From: Argyresthia goedartella
Taxonomy: Eukaryota > Arthropoda > Insecta > Lepidoptera > Argyresthiidae
DNA length: 64,000 nt
Direction of reading: 5' to 3'
Assembly: GCA_949825045.1 (NCBI GenBank)
Contig: OX463829.1
Location: 5,890,001-5,954,000 of the forward strand
The translations under genes were made by a program, and so were the position numbers. The notes beneath the pieces were generated by a model. It was not told the DNA's origin. It saw only the letters and a list, made by a program, of their open reading frames with translations, and searched no databases. Of this stretch, positions 21,362-32,500 are shown in pieces; the stretch's first letter is position 1; each line of letters starts with the position of its first letter.

Positions 21362-22372
21362 GAATTTGCGGCCCAACAATTTGTTGCCCCCCAACCGGAG
21401 ACGGTGGTGTTACCGATCGCCTCTGTGCTTGTTTGGGATTTGGCGGGCAACCCAACATACGTTCGCGCCCTATTAGATTCTGGAGCTCAGGGCTGCATTG
21501 TATCGAATGATTTAGCACAATGGTTGGGCCTCAATATAAATAATGTATCGCTGCCGAGGAAATTGGTCCCTGCTGGGGATTACAGGGCAACCCTTCACGG
21601 GTTTTGTGATGCCTCTGAACGAGGGTTTGCGGCAGCGGTTTATTTGCGAACCGTCACCTCCACCGGGGAGGTTGACGTGCTTTTGGTTTTGGCAAAAAGC
21701 AAGGTAGCACCTATTCGGACAAGGATGACGATTCCAAAACTGGAACTGTCCGGGGCTGCTCTTTTGACCAAACTTTTGAATCACACTCTAACAGTGTTGC
21801 GTGGGTCAGTGGTTTTGGAGGATACGGTGTACGCGTGGACGGACAGCCAGATTGTTTTGTGCTGGCTGAAGGCTTCGGTCCATAACTTAGAGGTTTTTGT
21901 TGCGAACCGTGTCTCCCAGATTGTGTCGTCTGAGGTCCCACTGACCTGGAGACATGTACCAGGAGAATTGAACCCGTCTGATTGTGCATCCAGGGGATGT
22001 CGGGCTCCTGAACTCGTTAGACACCATTTGTGGTGGGGACCACCCTGGCTTGCCAGGAGAGAATCGGACTGGCCCCACAGCCATGTAGTAGTATCTTCGG
22101 ATCATGGCCCCAGAGCGGCCGTGCATGTTACCCAGAAGGCTGAGGACCCTGACGCCGGGTTTCTGCTGGACCGGTATAGCTCATGTGTGTTTGTTTGTAT
22201 ATCCACCAAGGCGGTACATCTCGAGCTCGTTGCTGATCTCTCGACAGAGGCTTTCATTGCTTGTTTGGATAGGTTTGTTTCTCGAAGGGGACTTCCAACT
22301 TTGATCCGCTCTGATAACGGCACTAACTACATCGGTGCGGAACGATACTTACGAGAGATAGTCAACTTTTGA
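21362..22372 (+). CDS. BEL pol remnant: protease, RNase H, part of integrase
   Basis: In frame with gag after the TAG: a short linker, then YVRALLDSGAQGCIVSNDLA, an aspartic protease with the LDSGA active site. At about 21585 it jumps to LHGFCDASERGFAAAVYLRT (RNase H, catalytic Asp). It continues with MTIPKLELSGAALLTKLLNH and YAWTDSQIVLCWLKA and ends in TWRHVPGELNPSDCASRG. At about 22176 a second jump leads to STKAVHLELVADLSTEAFIA and GLPTLIRSDNGTNYIGA, the integrase core with the second catalytic Asp. The whole RT and the integrase zinc finger and first Asp are missing. Both deletions keep the frame open. It ends in a stop near 22370 because of a frame change. Confidence 0.85.
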   Translation, partial: EFAAQQFVAPQPETVVLPIASVLVWDLAGNPTYVRALLDSGAQGCIVSNDLAQWLGLNINNVSLPRKLVPAGDYRATLHGFCDASERGFAAAVYLRTVTSTGEVDVLLVLAKSKVAPIRTRMTIPKLELSGAALLTKLLNHTLTVLRGSVVLEDTVYAWTDSQIVLCWLKASVHNLEVFVANRVSQIVSSEVPLTWRHVPGELNPSDCASRGCRAPELVRHHLWWGPPWLARRESDWPHSHVVVSSDHGPRAAVHVTQKAEDPDAGFLLDRYSSCVFVCISTKAVHLELVADLSTEAFIACLDRFVSRRGLPTLIRSDNGTNYIGAERYLREIVNF

Positions 22373-23004
22373 ATGTAAATAAAGTGGATATTGGAACGGC
22401 CCTCTCCCGTCGGGGTATACAGTGGACCTTCAGCCCACCGAGTTGCCCCCACTGGGGTGGGATTTTTGAGGCCGTAGTTAAGTCAGCTAAGACGCACTTG
22501 GGGCGTATAGTAGGTCAGACCGCGCTGACTTTTGAGGAGCTCGCGACATTGTTTTGTAAGATCGAGGCCGTTCTCAATTCGCGACCGTTGTGTCCGCTCA
22601 GCTCGGATCCAAATGACCTGGAGGCTCTGACCCCAGGCCATTTCTTGATAGGACAGCCACTTAACGCGTTGCCCGAGCACCCCTTCGAGGGAGTGAAATT
22701 GTATCGGTTGTCAAGGTACCAGATGTTGCAGCAGTTTACCCAGAATTTCTGGAAGCGTTGGTCGCTCGAGTATCTGCATATCTTACAACAGCGCCTTAAG
22801 TGGACTGACAAAACCAGCCCCCCTAGTGTTGGTGACCTCGTTCTGGTTAAGGATGCTAACCTACCGCCACTACGTTGGCGCAGGGGGCGCATTGTTAACT
22901 TGTTCCCTGGCAAGGACGGGACCCCCCGGTCTGCGGAGGTTCTAGTAGGGGGCTCGGTTCTAAAACGAGCGGTAGCAACGTTGTCTCGGCTGCCCGTAGA
23001 TTAG
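22369..23004 (+). pseudogene. BEL integrase C-terminal part
   Basis: Reads RRGIQWTFSPPSCPHWGGIFEAVV (catalytic Glu in GGIFE), LTFEELATLFCKIEAVLNSR, LTPGHFLIGQPLNALPEHPF, then SVGDLVLVKDANLPPLRWRR and GRIV, the C-terminal DUF5641-type domain of BEL integrases. Ends at TAG/TTAG near 23004. It is in a different frame from the preceding piece, so a small indel near 22372 separates them. Confidence 0.85.
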
Positions 23005-23036
23005 GGGACAGGTGGGTGCCTGTCCGGGCGGGTGAT

Positions 23037-23582
23037 TGTTCGATTCCAAATCGATATTCGATCGATGGTTTCGGAACGGCCATTTTGAATTTGACGTTGC
23101 TGCCAACCTGGCAGGTTTTTTGACAACTGACAGACGAAAAGCCCTCGCAATGTAACGCGTATTGATTAGGGTATTGAATTTAAATCGCAAGCCATCTGGA
23201 ATGTATTCGGGTTCCCCTCAGGATTGTCTATATAGCTGAGTGTGTTGTGGTTCCCCGAACCAGATAAAGTTCGCATTTACGTGGCCGATTGGTTTTTCCC
23301 ACGTAACATAACCTGTGTTGGAACACTGTGCTCGTCGAAGCTGGCCTGCCAGTCATACCTGGTTGGCTGAAGAACCTGTCTACCAAGAAGAGCCTAGGGT
23401 GCACCCGGGCCTTGCAGAGAGACAGGAAGTTGACGGGACCGAAGCACAGACCAGGTTAGATCGACTCCATAATTAAATGCTCGGTGAATCGCCGACGTTC
23501 ACACTTCTTGGCATCTGATCGCTACGCTACCTCGTAGCTGATGGGCCCCTGCGAGGTCATTAGGTGCCGAGAAGCCTGAACA
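23037..23582 (+). mobile_element. BEL 3' LTR
   Basis: 546 bp, identical to the 5' LTR except for one base. It is preceded by a G/A-rich stretch (AGGGGACAGGTGGG at about 23006) that could serve as polypurine tract. Confidence 0.93.
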
Positions 23583-23587
23583 CCGTC

Positions 23588-25182
23588 GGTCCCTTGATAT
23601 CCATAAATATTTTTGTATCGTCTGCGTACATAAGAAAGGACGCACTACTAAAGCAGGTGTAAATGTCGTATAGATAAGAGTTGTACAAGAGGGGCCCCAA
23701 GTGGGATCCTTGTGGGACACCAGATGATATATCCACGAAGTTTGATCTGAACCCACCAACCACAACCGCCTGTGACCTTTTGGTGAGGTATGATTGTATC
23801 CAGCGCAGTAGGTCCCCGTGAATTCCTAGGTGTTCCAATTTGCGCAGCAGGATGGTGTGATCCACACGATCAAAGGCCTTTTCGAAGTCAGTGTAGATCA
23901 CATCAACCTGCCGACGTTTTTCCATTGAATTAAGGCAGAAGTTCGTGAACAGAGCGAGATTCGTGGTAGAAGACCGGCCTCGGAGGAAGCCGTGCTGTTC
24001 GGCGGGTATTCCTTTTGATAAACAAAGATAGAAAGTGTCGTATACTAATTTTTCTAATATTTTGGAAAATATATTCAGGATAGATATGGGCCGGTAGTTT
24101 TCGACCTTTAATTTAGAGTTCTTTTTGTGTATAGGCACGATAAGTGCGGTTTTCCAAGCGCTCGGGAAAAATCCTTCCTTTAATGATCGATTATATAGAA
24201 TAGTCAGAGGCCAGTGTAGCGCTTGGCGGCTACGAGAGATAAACGACGGAGGTAGGTTGTCACTCCCTGAACCTTTGTTGCAATCAAGTTGTTTAAGAGC
24301 TTCTAGGACTTGATTGTCAGTGAGCGTGATTGAGTGAACATCGAAAGTGACACCAGACTGTGATGGTGGTACCTCTATGTTAGGATATTCATCGGCCGGC
24401 GGGATAAAAACACTCTGGAAGAAGCTATTGAAGGCCTCGCAAATACTCCCTCCCTCGGTGTACTTTTTTTCTCCGTGAGTGATAAACTTAGGGTAAGAGG
24501 GGCCTGAACGTTTAGATTTTATGTATGACCAGAAATGTTTTGGCGATTCTTTAATTTTTAATTCCATTTGTCGTATGTAGTCAACGAAACATTCCGAGTG
24601 TATCTTATGCTGCCTCTTTCTAAGTAGGGAAAACTCAGCGTAGTCAAGAGGGTTCCGGAACCGCTTCCAGCGAGCGTGTACTTTAAGCTTTTCGCGGGAG
24701 ATCTTGATCAGAGGTCGACTGTACCATATTGGATAGGTATTGCGTTTGTGTTTTAGAACTTTAGGGACGTATTGGTTTATGCTACTCCGCAGGTGTTCGT
24801 AGAAAACTTTGACGGCTTCGTCTACCGTGTTCCTGCTTAGTGCTGACTCCCAGTCTACCAGATTAAGAGCTTCAAGTATGCCGTCGTAATCAGCTCTGTT
24901 GAATTGAAGTTTAAGGAATGGTCTAGCTTTCAGTGGTTTAACGGTAATATCGGAAGCGTCTATGCTAAATACAGGGTGGAAAGTATCCGGTTTAGATAGT
25001 GGATATTCTACTTCCGACAAATCCACCGGAAAGCTTGAAAAGGCTAGATCCAACACGTTATTGCTAGTGTTTTTAAGATAATTGAATTGTGTAAGACCTA
25101 ACAGACCAAACTCATCCAGTAGATCTGTAAGATTTAAAAGATGCAACTTGAATCCAACCTGACCCAAGGCAAAGCAAAACAA
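23588..25182 (-). pseudogene. LINE ORF2, endonuclease end and RT domain
   Basis: About 530 residues: the end of the endonuclease (NNVLDLAFSS), a linker, then reverse transcriptase with LIVPIHKKNSKLKVENYRPI, EQHGFLRGRSSTTNLAL, IYTDFEKAFDRVDH, SSGVPQGSHLGPLLY and the catalytic MYADDTKIF. The frame is open until it runs into the BEL 3' LTR at 23582, where the last LINE residues are DIKGPT. The clean frame means the LINE was young when BEL entered it. Confidence 0.88.
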
Positions 25183-25190
25183 CCTACCCG

Positions 25191-26561
25191 GTCATAAACT
25201 TTAGACTGTAATTTGATCTCTTCGCGCGTCCCCGACAACACTCAAATGTCAAAATATCAACAGGATAGGTTATCTGTGTTGACACCGGTTTAACTTTGTT
25301 CTGAATTTGTTATTTCCATCCGCGGAACCTCATCGATCAAACAGTCTCCCTATGCCCTGCCAACCTAGGTTTAGCCGCAACTAAACTCCTGTCTAGCCTA
25401 GTCTAAAAACCTAGTGTTATACCACGTCCATTATCGACACCACTCGAAAATGGTTGAGTTTGATTTGAATGTGCTTGTATGTTTGATGACTGTGTGTGTG
25501 GGAATTTCAAAACTCGCTACTCTAAAGGAATGAGGAGAGGATTAGCCCGCGAATATCCTAAGAGCCAATCCAGGAACCCTATGGTGAAGGAAAAGGGAAT
25601 TTAGGGTCGCTCCAAGCCCAGACTCAGACTCAGATCAGTGACTTACAAGTTCTTATCTAACGACCCAAGGATAGTTTTGGAATTTGGGGTAGGTTGATAT
25701 AAAGGATAGAAACCGAGGTATATCTCGGCGCTTCAGACACTCACGAAAAACCACTGAAACTTCGCAATCACAATTCGTATAGTTCTGACGCGTAACACGG
25801 CAGACCAAAACTGTTTAGAACTCGTGAAAGGCGACTGTCACAGTAGCTAGACGCTGAGACTGAATGCTCTCCCTTCCCCCGCAATCGTATTTATACACCC
25901 CACATGTCTGAAAAAAAGTGGCGTCCTTTGCGAACACGCTCTGCCCAAGCGAAGCTTCTTATCACTAACTACACAGGGTCTAATTTCAACCATGCCATGC
26001 AGATCCGCCGTTCTACAAATTGTGTGTACGCATAGTTTCTAATCAACCATTGGATATCACTCAAATCATTTGGTATCGCCGATACACAGAATTTGTCGAT
26101 CGCTATCTATAAAAACGGTTTGATTAATTTAAGCCTTCCCGACCGCTAGCGCGCTAGACAAAGACCACTAGAATGATATTCAAACCCGTGGTGTCAAACT
26201 CGCCATATCATACCAAACAAACGCAATTGTATATTTGCAGTCAACATAATAGCTTTCTCCGTATCGTTCCATAATAACCTTCCATTATTTAGTTATTCAT
26301 AATTTATTCAGCGCGCAGCCAAATCGGCTCTGATCCCTACACATTCCGCAGGAATGCGACAAAAAAAACCTGACCTGTAACCTTCCTCGAACCATCCCAC
26401 GCGCTCGGCTCATTGTTTTTTGCTAACTTACCCTGAGCTACTCAAAAACCCAAACGTTAAATGAATCGACTCTTGTATTCAAATACAGCGCGGCGATGGG
26501 CTAGCCCTCTGTCACGCAAAATGAAGTATCAAATGTACTGACTCTCGTGTACCATTACAGC
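25191..26561. other. Non-coding 1.4 kb of the unclassified host element
   Basis: No gene. It precedes the gypsy integrase half and ends in GTACCATTACA. Read on the minus strand it has a TATA element and initiator-like sequence, fitting an LTR. The motif GACTCTYGTRT.CA appears twice near the right end (about 26470 and 26540). Confidence 0.45.
25859..25895 (-). promoter_or_regulatory. TATA box and initiator-like site on minus strand
   Basis: The minus strand reads TATAAATACG at 25895-25886, and about 33 bp further CATTCAGTC, an arthropod-type initiator (TCAGT). The spacing suits a core promoter. It would drive transcription leftwards through the unclassified element. Confidence 0.4.
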
Positions 26562-27221
26562 GCATTTGTTAGAGGTTTTGTTCTTAGGTACGGTATTCCC
26601 AAGGAGATCGCAACGGACCGTGGCACTGAGTTTTTGAATACAGTTTTGAACGAGGAATGTACCTCATTGAAAATAACAAAATTGACATCGACAGCATACC
26701 ATCAAGCAACAATAGGTTCATTGGAAAACTCGCATAAAAATTTGAACAACTTTCTAAGAATACAGACTAATAATGAACTTAAAGACTGGACATGAGTGCC
26801 TTATTGGTGTTTTAGCTATAATACAAGTGCACATTCGTCAACTTAATTTACACCATATGAACTTTTTTTTGGAAAAGTATGTAATGTTCTAAGTAATTTA
26901 GTAAAACCGGTAGAACCATTGTATAACTGTGAAAATTATCCATTAGTAAGCAAGTATAGAATACAGAAAACACAGGAAAAAGCTAGGAAAAATTTGATAC
27001 AATCAAAAATTGTAAGAACAGATAAAGCTAATCAAACTTGTAGAAGTGTAACATATAAACCTAATGACTATATTCTTTTTAAAAATGCAACAACAAATAA
27101 ATTTCAAAATGTGTTTAATGGTCCATATGTAGTGTTGGAAGATTTGTCACCAAATGTTAAGATAATTAAAGATGGAAAAGTAGACATCGTACATAAGAAT
27201 AGAACTAAGATGTTCGTTTAG
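26562..27221 (+). pseudogene. Ty3/gypsy integrase, second half
   Basis: Continues the integrase interrupted at 14249: FVRGFVLRYGIPKEIATDRG with the second catalytic Asp, STAYHQATIGSLENSHKNLN with the Glu, then WTxVPYW-like sequence broken near 26793. From 26919 the C-terminal domain reads YPLVSKYRIQKTQEKARKNL, KPNDYILFKN and NGPYVVLEDLSPNVKI. The two halves together would complete one DDE triad. At least one stop (TGA in GACTGGACATGA) and a frameshift lie between the core and C-terminal parts. Confidence 0.8.
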
Positions 27222-27349
27222 TAGAATGTAATCAGTAAACTTAGTATATAAGTAACCACGTATAATCAATATATAAAATTGTATAATCACTAGTAATCAA
27301 ACAAAAAAAATATGTAATCTTATTTTTTTTTTCTCTTTTGGATGGGTGG

Positions 27350-27465
27350 TGTAGTGTGGTGACGCCCTCATCCCTATTTAGATAACTATGATATTACTAA
27401 TGACTAAAACTCAGTCTCAGTCTAAAACCAAACGTTGTTTCAATTAGTTGTGTCAAGTCCTTACA
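27350..27465 (+). mobile_element. Candidate short 3' LTR of the gypsy element
   Basis: Downstream of the integrase stop, a T-rich and purine tract (GGATGGGTGG) precedes TGTAGTGTGGTGACGCCC. The segment ends GTCAAGTCCTTACA, giving TG...CA ends with TGTA/TACA terminal inversion. At 116 bp it is short for an LTR and there is no second copy in the window to confirm it. Immediately right of it the sequence becomes the GC-rich LINE, which supports this as the element end. Confidence 0.5.
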
Positions 27466-27817
27466 GGGTACTGGGGGGCTTACAGGCGGCGTAGAGTCGC
27501 AGCACCTCGCCGGCCACCTGGAGGTCGACGCCCACAGGGAAGCATATAGGGATGAATACTCCTGGGCGTCGACGAGCTGGTGGACGATCTTCCTGCCGAC
27601 GATGACTGCCAAGCTTCAAAAGGTTCGGCCGCTGGAGGTCTTCTCATCCTTGCGGTAAGTAGCCGGGCAGCTACAGCTTGTCGCTTCCGGCTAGGTGTGT
27701 CTCGCTGATGAGCATCACGTCGACGCGGTAGTCCCTCAGGAACACGTGGAGCAGCCAGCCTCCGCTTCTTCCCTGTCAGCGACTGCGCGTTCCAGTGGAC
27801 GACCCTGAGTGGCTCAT
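27466..27817 (-). pseudogene. LINE ORF2 start: endonuclease fragment
   Basis: ATG at 27817-27815 opens MHEPLRVVHWNAQSLTGKK, the conserved N-terminus of LINE endonucleases (R..WNA.SL). A frameshift near 27757 separates it from sequence coding DYRVDVMLISETHL (catalytic Glu in ISETHL). Another leads to LLAVIVGRKIVHQLVDA, and the frame leaves homology at the LTR boundary. At least three frame changes occur. Confidence 0.72.
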
Positions 27818-27819
27818 GC

Positions 27820-28776
27820 ATTGCGGAGCAGAGCGGTGAGTCTGCCCATGGCAGTGGAGTCTCTGAGGAGGGCAAGCAGGGCTGTGAGATGCCCTAAATC
27901 CTGCTGCCCTATCGCCGCAGCCGGAGTGGTGGCGCCAGCGGCGGCCACAGTCTCACTAGCGGCGAGAGTAGCCGCCGCGGCGCCGGCGGCAGGTGGAGCC
28001 GTCGCCTTCTTCTTTTTCTTCCCCCCGGTATGTACAGGAGCTCCGAGATCTCGTACACATCGCCGGGGGGCACGGTCTGGGTTCTTCTTCAGGCTGGCAA
28101 AGAAGATGCAGCCGGGTCGTCTTTTGCGCACCCGCATCTGCTAGCAGTACTCGGCCTCCACACCGAGATCAACAGGCGCCGCGACGATTTCCTCCGTCGC
28201 GGTGGTGGAAGGCATCCCGCGGATCGCCGCGGTAGGACCTCCACAATAAGGGGCGGATAGCGCGGCTGGCGGGGCTGCTGTGGCGCAGCACCTCCCGTCG
28301 GGGCAGCGGTGGCGGTGGCGATCGCGGCTGTGTTTTGAGCGGCGGCAGTGGCAAGCGGCGTTGGGCGGGCGGGCGGCGTTAGGCGGGCGGGCCCTATCGC
28401 GGGTGCGGCGGCTTGCGGGTTCGCAGGCGCGGCGGCGGGGTGCGTAGGGCAGGCGGGCGTCCGCAAGCTGGACTCGCTTTCCATCTCCTCGGAGACGCAA
28501 CTCGTCACTCGGGCTTTCGCTGCGCGGGCGCCTCGTCCCGCGGGTTGGTGGCAACACCAAAGGCTGCTCTTTTGCCTGCTCCACTAGTTTTGCAACGAGG
28601 AGCTCGACGCCGATGCAAGCCGCAGGCTTGCCCGATAGGGCAACGTGGCTTGCGGCGACGTAGGCCTCCATGGCACGAAGTAGGCCTGCCAAAAACAGGT
28701 TGGCTTGAGCGGCCCGAATTAAATATAATTCGTCCAGCTCAAGCTCTGCCCTCGGGGACACAGGATGCCGCACCAC
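27820..28776 (-). pseudogene. LINE ORF1 (gag-like), frameshifted
   Basis: From 28776 the protein reads ELELDELYLIRAAQANLFLA and AACIGVELLVAKLVEQAKEQ, then an R- and P-rich stretch. After a frame change the C-terminal part (about 28137-27820) ends in KKKKK, an A-rich segment and DLGHLTALLALLRD...RLTALLRNA, whose stop overlaps the ORF2 start. A helical DL..LLALLK tail is common in lepidopteran Jockey-like ORF1 proteins. No zinc knuckle remains readable. Assignment rests on position before the endonuclease. Confidence 0.5.
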
Positions 28777-28850
28777 GGGCGAACCGTACTCCGTCGACGT
28801 GGAGATAGGAAGCAGGCGGTCTAACGAAGCCGATATAAACTAACATATTT

Positions 28851-29336
28851 TGTCCTGATGAATGGCCCAGTGAGTACTAGCCCTGCCTTCTGAGCCAAAG
28901 GTCGCGGTTTCCCAAAAGTCGCCAAATCTCATTAGGTTTTTATTAGTTTTAGCTCGTCGCCGGTGCACAGAATTGTACCTCTGATCACTCTCTGGACTTT
29001 CACAAAGTAGGTATGTAATTATTGAATTGAACATTGTCTACGACACATGGGTAAAAAGAAAGTAAACGTAATGGTGTGATGGTTGTGATGTGAAGGTGAA
29101 TTGTAACAATTATTACGATTAAATACATAACTTATTCTGACACATTCGCGGCTTTATTTGAGGTGTAATCGAGCGAGCTGGCACGCACCTGTGTGCGTGC
29201 GGTCGGTGCGGCTCAGGCGGCGCGGAGCGCGGGGCGTGCGGGTAACATTGACTTAGCCGGCCAGTGACACTCGCAAAAAACCTACAAACAAAACTGACGT
29301 TTTTCGTTGGTCGACTAGTACCTAGTAGTACATAGT
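28851..29336. other. Non-coding stretch between two LINEs
   Basis: No gene. A GC-rich patch at 29170-29250 is flanked by AT-rich DNA. Nothing recognised. Confidence 0.5.
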
Positions 29337-29593
29337 CAATAGTCAATAGTCAAAGTACTTTATTACTGTAGATATTTACATATACTTAGCAAACGTCATT
29401 TTTTGCCTCTTCTCTACATTGGACCACTGTGGGAGAAGAAGGGCGTAGAAACTCCCACAGATTTATTTTTAGATCTCTTTTAAAAATAGGTTGTGCTTAA
29501 CTAATACAAATATGAAAAATTTAATTGTTATGATTAATAAGCAGGAATAAATAATTACAAAATTATTAACAGCAAGGCCTGTGTTGAGCCAGA

Positions 29594-32500
29594 TTAACCC
29601 CATACAGTCCTGTCATTTAAGTAATCTTGAACATTGTAATATCCCTTTTTCGACAAAGTCGCTTTAACATGCTTTTTAAATTGCTCAAATGGCAATTTCA
29701 AAATCTCCAGAGGTATCTTATTGTAGTAGAGAATGCACTGACCCTTGAAAGAATTGCTTACCTTTGCGAGTCTAAAACGGGGCGCACATAGTCTGTGATT
29801 ATTTCTTAGGTTAACATTACAGCTGTCGCTAAGTTTGGAAAATGTTGTAAGGTTCTTGCGTACATACATTATATTTTCGAAAATAAATTGACTAGCTACT
29901 GTTAGTATGTCAATTTCTTTAAAAAGCTCTCTTAAGGAGTCTGTTCGTTTTAAATTATAAATTGCTCGAATAGCTCTTTTCTGTAATAAAAATAGTTTGA
30001 ATATCCGCTGCTTTCCCCCACAACAAGATACCATAGGAAATCACACTATGAAAGTAACTAAAATATACTAGCCTAGATGTAGCCACATCCGTGCTTTGTC
30101 TGATGTTCCTAACAGCGTAAACCGCAGAACTTAATTTATCAGCCAATTTATCTATGTGGGGTCCCCACTGCAATTTGGTTATTCCAAGAAACTTCGTATC
30201 ATTTACCAATTCTAACGTGCTGTTGTCTAACACCAAACTGGTCTCAACTTGCCTGACATTTGGAAGTGAGAATTTGATACACTTGGTTTTACCAGCGTTT
30301 AACAATAAATTATTAACTGTGAACCAATTCAAGGTTAAAGACAATACACCATTAACATCATCAAAATCTCCTTTTTGTCTTTCAATTTTGAAGACCATTG
30401 AAGTATCATCAGCAAACAACACTATGTCAGTTAATTTCTCCACCATGAAAGGCAGATCATTAATATATACCAGGAATAAGAAAGGGCCTAATATGGAACC
30501 TTGTGGAACGCCAATTTTAACACCCGATCCATCAGATTTTACGCCGTTAACTTCTGCCTTTTGAATTCTATTGCTTAGGTATGATCTTAGTAGATCCAAC
30601 GCTTTATTTCTAACTCCGTAATGATTTAATTTAATTAATAGCGTATTATGATCAACACAATCAAACGCTTTCGACAGGTCGCAAAAAACTCCGATAACAT
30701 CCTGTGCGGCCTCCCATGCAGAATAAATATGAGATACAAGGGTAATACCTGCATCCGTAGTCGATTTACCCCTAGTGAAACCATATTATTTAGCGTGGAG
30801 TTGTTTTGTACGGTTGAAGTGTGAGAGCATTTGATTGAGTATACTCTTTTCAAATATTTTACTTAGTGTTGGAAGAACAGATATTGGTCTGAAATTTGAA
30901 GGATCGCCCTTATCTCTCGATTTGAACAGCGGTATAAGTTTACTGTGTTTCATGAGGTCTGGAAAAGCCCCATCGTCAACACATTTATTAAATATATAAG
31001 CTAAGTGTGGGGCTATAACTAGAATTACTGAACCAATGACTTTGACTGATATACCCCACAGGTCTTCCGTATTTTTAAGTTAAGTAATTTAAACGTTTTG
31101 ACAATGTCCTGGAGATATACATGATGAAATTTTCAATATACATTACTGACGCTAGTGTTATTTTTTAATAAAGTCTCTGCTTCAAATGGAGATGAATTTA
31201 GACGGTCCGTTGTGAGTACGGGTACATTGGTGAAGAATGTTTCAAAAGCTCGAGCAACATCAGCGTTGGATTTAACAACATCATCACCTATCTTTAGGTA
31301 GAAATCACTGTCCCTTGGTATAACTTTGCCAGTTTCGCGGTTTATTATTTGCCAAACTGTTTTCATTCTATTATTTGAATTTTGAATTTTTCTATTAATG
31401 TGTAAATAACTGCAAATTCTACAAACCAACTTGAAAGTTTTGGAATATTTTTTAACATAGTCATGAAATTTCCGATCAAAGTTATAGGTTTTTTGATCAT
31501 AAAGGTCATACAAGATAACTCTACTTTTACGAATTTCGAACGTTGCCCAGTCATTAAATTTAGATTTACCGTTGTCGTCACTGAATTTCTTTAATTTGAA
31601 AACTTTATTGAATTCTGTCTGAATAATGTTCAAGAAGTCTGAGTAGATTTTGTTTGGGTTCTGTTCATTAAAATCCGGTACTGGCAAATTTATATCTAAG
31701 TTTTTCGTATATGTCTCTAGTCTATGGGATGTAATAGGCCTATAAAATGATTGACCAGTCTTATCCTTAATAATAATTGGGAATGAAACTGTTTGACCAC
31801 TGTGATCGGAGGGTAAGCACTTAACCCGTCACGTGATTGGCTCTGGGCCGTGTAGAAGTGGCTCGGGTGTCAGGCCATTTCGCGATGTAATTATTTTTTC
31901 GACCGAGATTCCGTATGACTCAAATTAGAGAAGGTACGACGTAATTATTCAACAAGTATTATATACACTGTAATCTGCATGAAATTTCCTATCCGATTAT
32001 TATAGTTGTTATGGTAATAAAAACTTACATGCTGTCAAATGACGAGATGAATTTCATTTTCCCGCTATTTTGACACTACTTTGAACTATTTCTTGCTATT
32101 TTCACTAATTACTTATTCACTAGCACTGAACTAACACTTATAATATGATCTGCATATTATCTAGTACTGTTTACACAATTTTCACACTCCAAATCACCAT
32201 AATAAAGCTATAAATGAATAATAAACACGAAGAGATAAAATGTCAACAACCGCCATTACGCACCGTGCGATTCGGACTACAAACAAAATTTGATCTGTTT
32301 TCGATGAGAATTTAGTTTTTTTCTAAGACATGCAGTTTGATTGGTTAACAGAAATTAATCGTAATGACCCATAGGCCAATAAAACAATGAATTTTGGGCA
32401 TTGAGAACGTACTGGTCATAGATTTATAGAGCCAAATCAGTGTGGCCATCTAACGTACACCCGTCTGTACGCTAAGCACTTAAGACTTCAAAAATTTGCC

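Larger units (their letters stand above)
18484..23582 (+). mobile_element. BEL/Pao LTR retrotransposon, 5099 bp, RT-deleted
   Basis: Two 546-bp LTRs (18484-19029 and 23037-23582) with TGTTC...GAACA ends are flanked by the 5-bp target duplication CCGTC (18479-18483 and 23583-23587). I count a single difference between the LTRs (A versus T in the GTAACAWAACC block). Between them lie gag, a protease-RNase H-integrase frame and an integrase tail. The reverse transcriptase and the first part of the integrase are absent. It must have been copied in trans by a complete relative, since its ends are nearly identical. Confidence 0.95.
17412..25190 (-). mobile_element. LINE (Jockey/CR1-type) interrupted by BEL element
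   Basis: Two collinear minus-strand pieces, 25190-23583 and 18483-17412, form one LINE once the BEL element is removed. The left end on the plus strand is a (TTTA)n run at 17412-17455, that is a (TAAA)n 3' tail. The 5' end is truncated: the coding sequence opens in the last part of the endonuclease domain (LDEFGLLGLTQFN). No target duplication was identified. Confidence 0.85.
14250..26561. mobile_element. 12.3-kb nested insertion splitting gypsy integrase
   Basis: The gypsy coding sequence is interrupted precisely between ...VARA and FVRGF.... The inserted DNA begins TGTAACGGCAC and ends GTACCATTACA, so the two ends are inverted over about 11 bp with two transitions, as expected for an LTR or TIR. 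No clean target duplication is visible (AGAGC on the left, GCGCA on the right). Removing the piggyBac and LINE/BEL insertions leaves about 2.15 kb of non-coding host element, perhaps a solo LTR in minus orientation. Confidence 0.5.
27466..28850 (-). mobile_element. LINE 5' half (Jockey-like), GC-rich
   Basis: GC-rich minus-strand sequence with a gag-like ORF1 followed by the start of an endonuclease ORF2, cut off at 27466 by the gypsy LTR. Loss of the 3' half is the reverse of the usual 5' truncation and is best explained by the gypsy insertion and later rearrangement. Frameshifts occur throughout. Confidence 0.7.
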
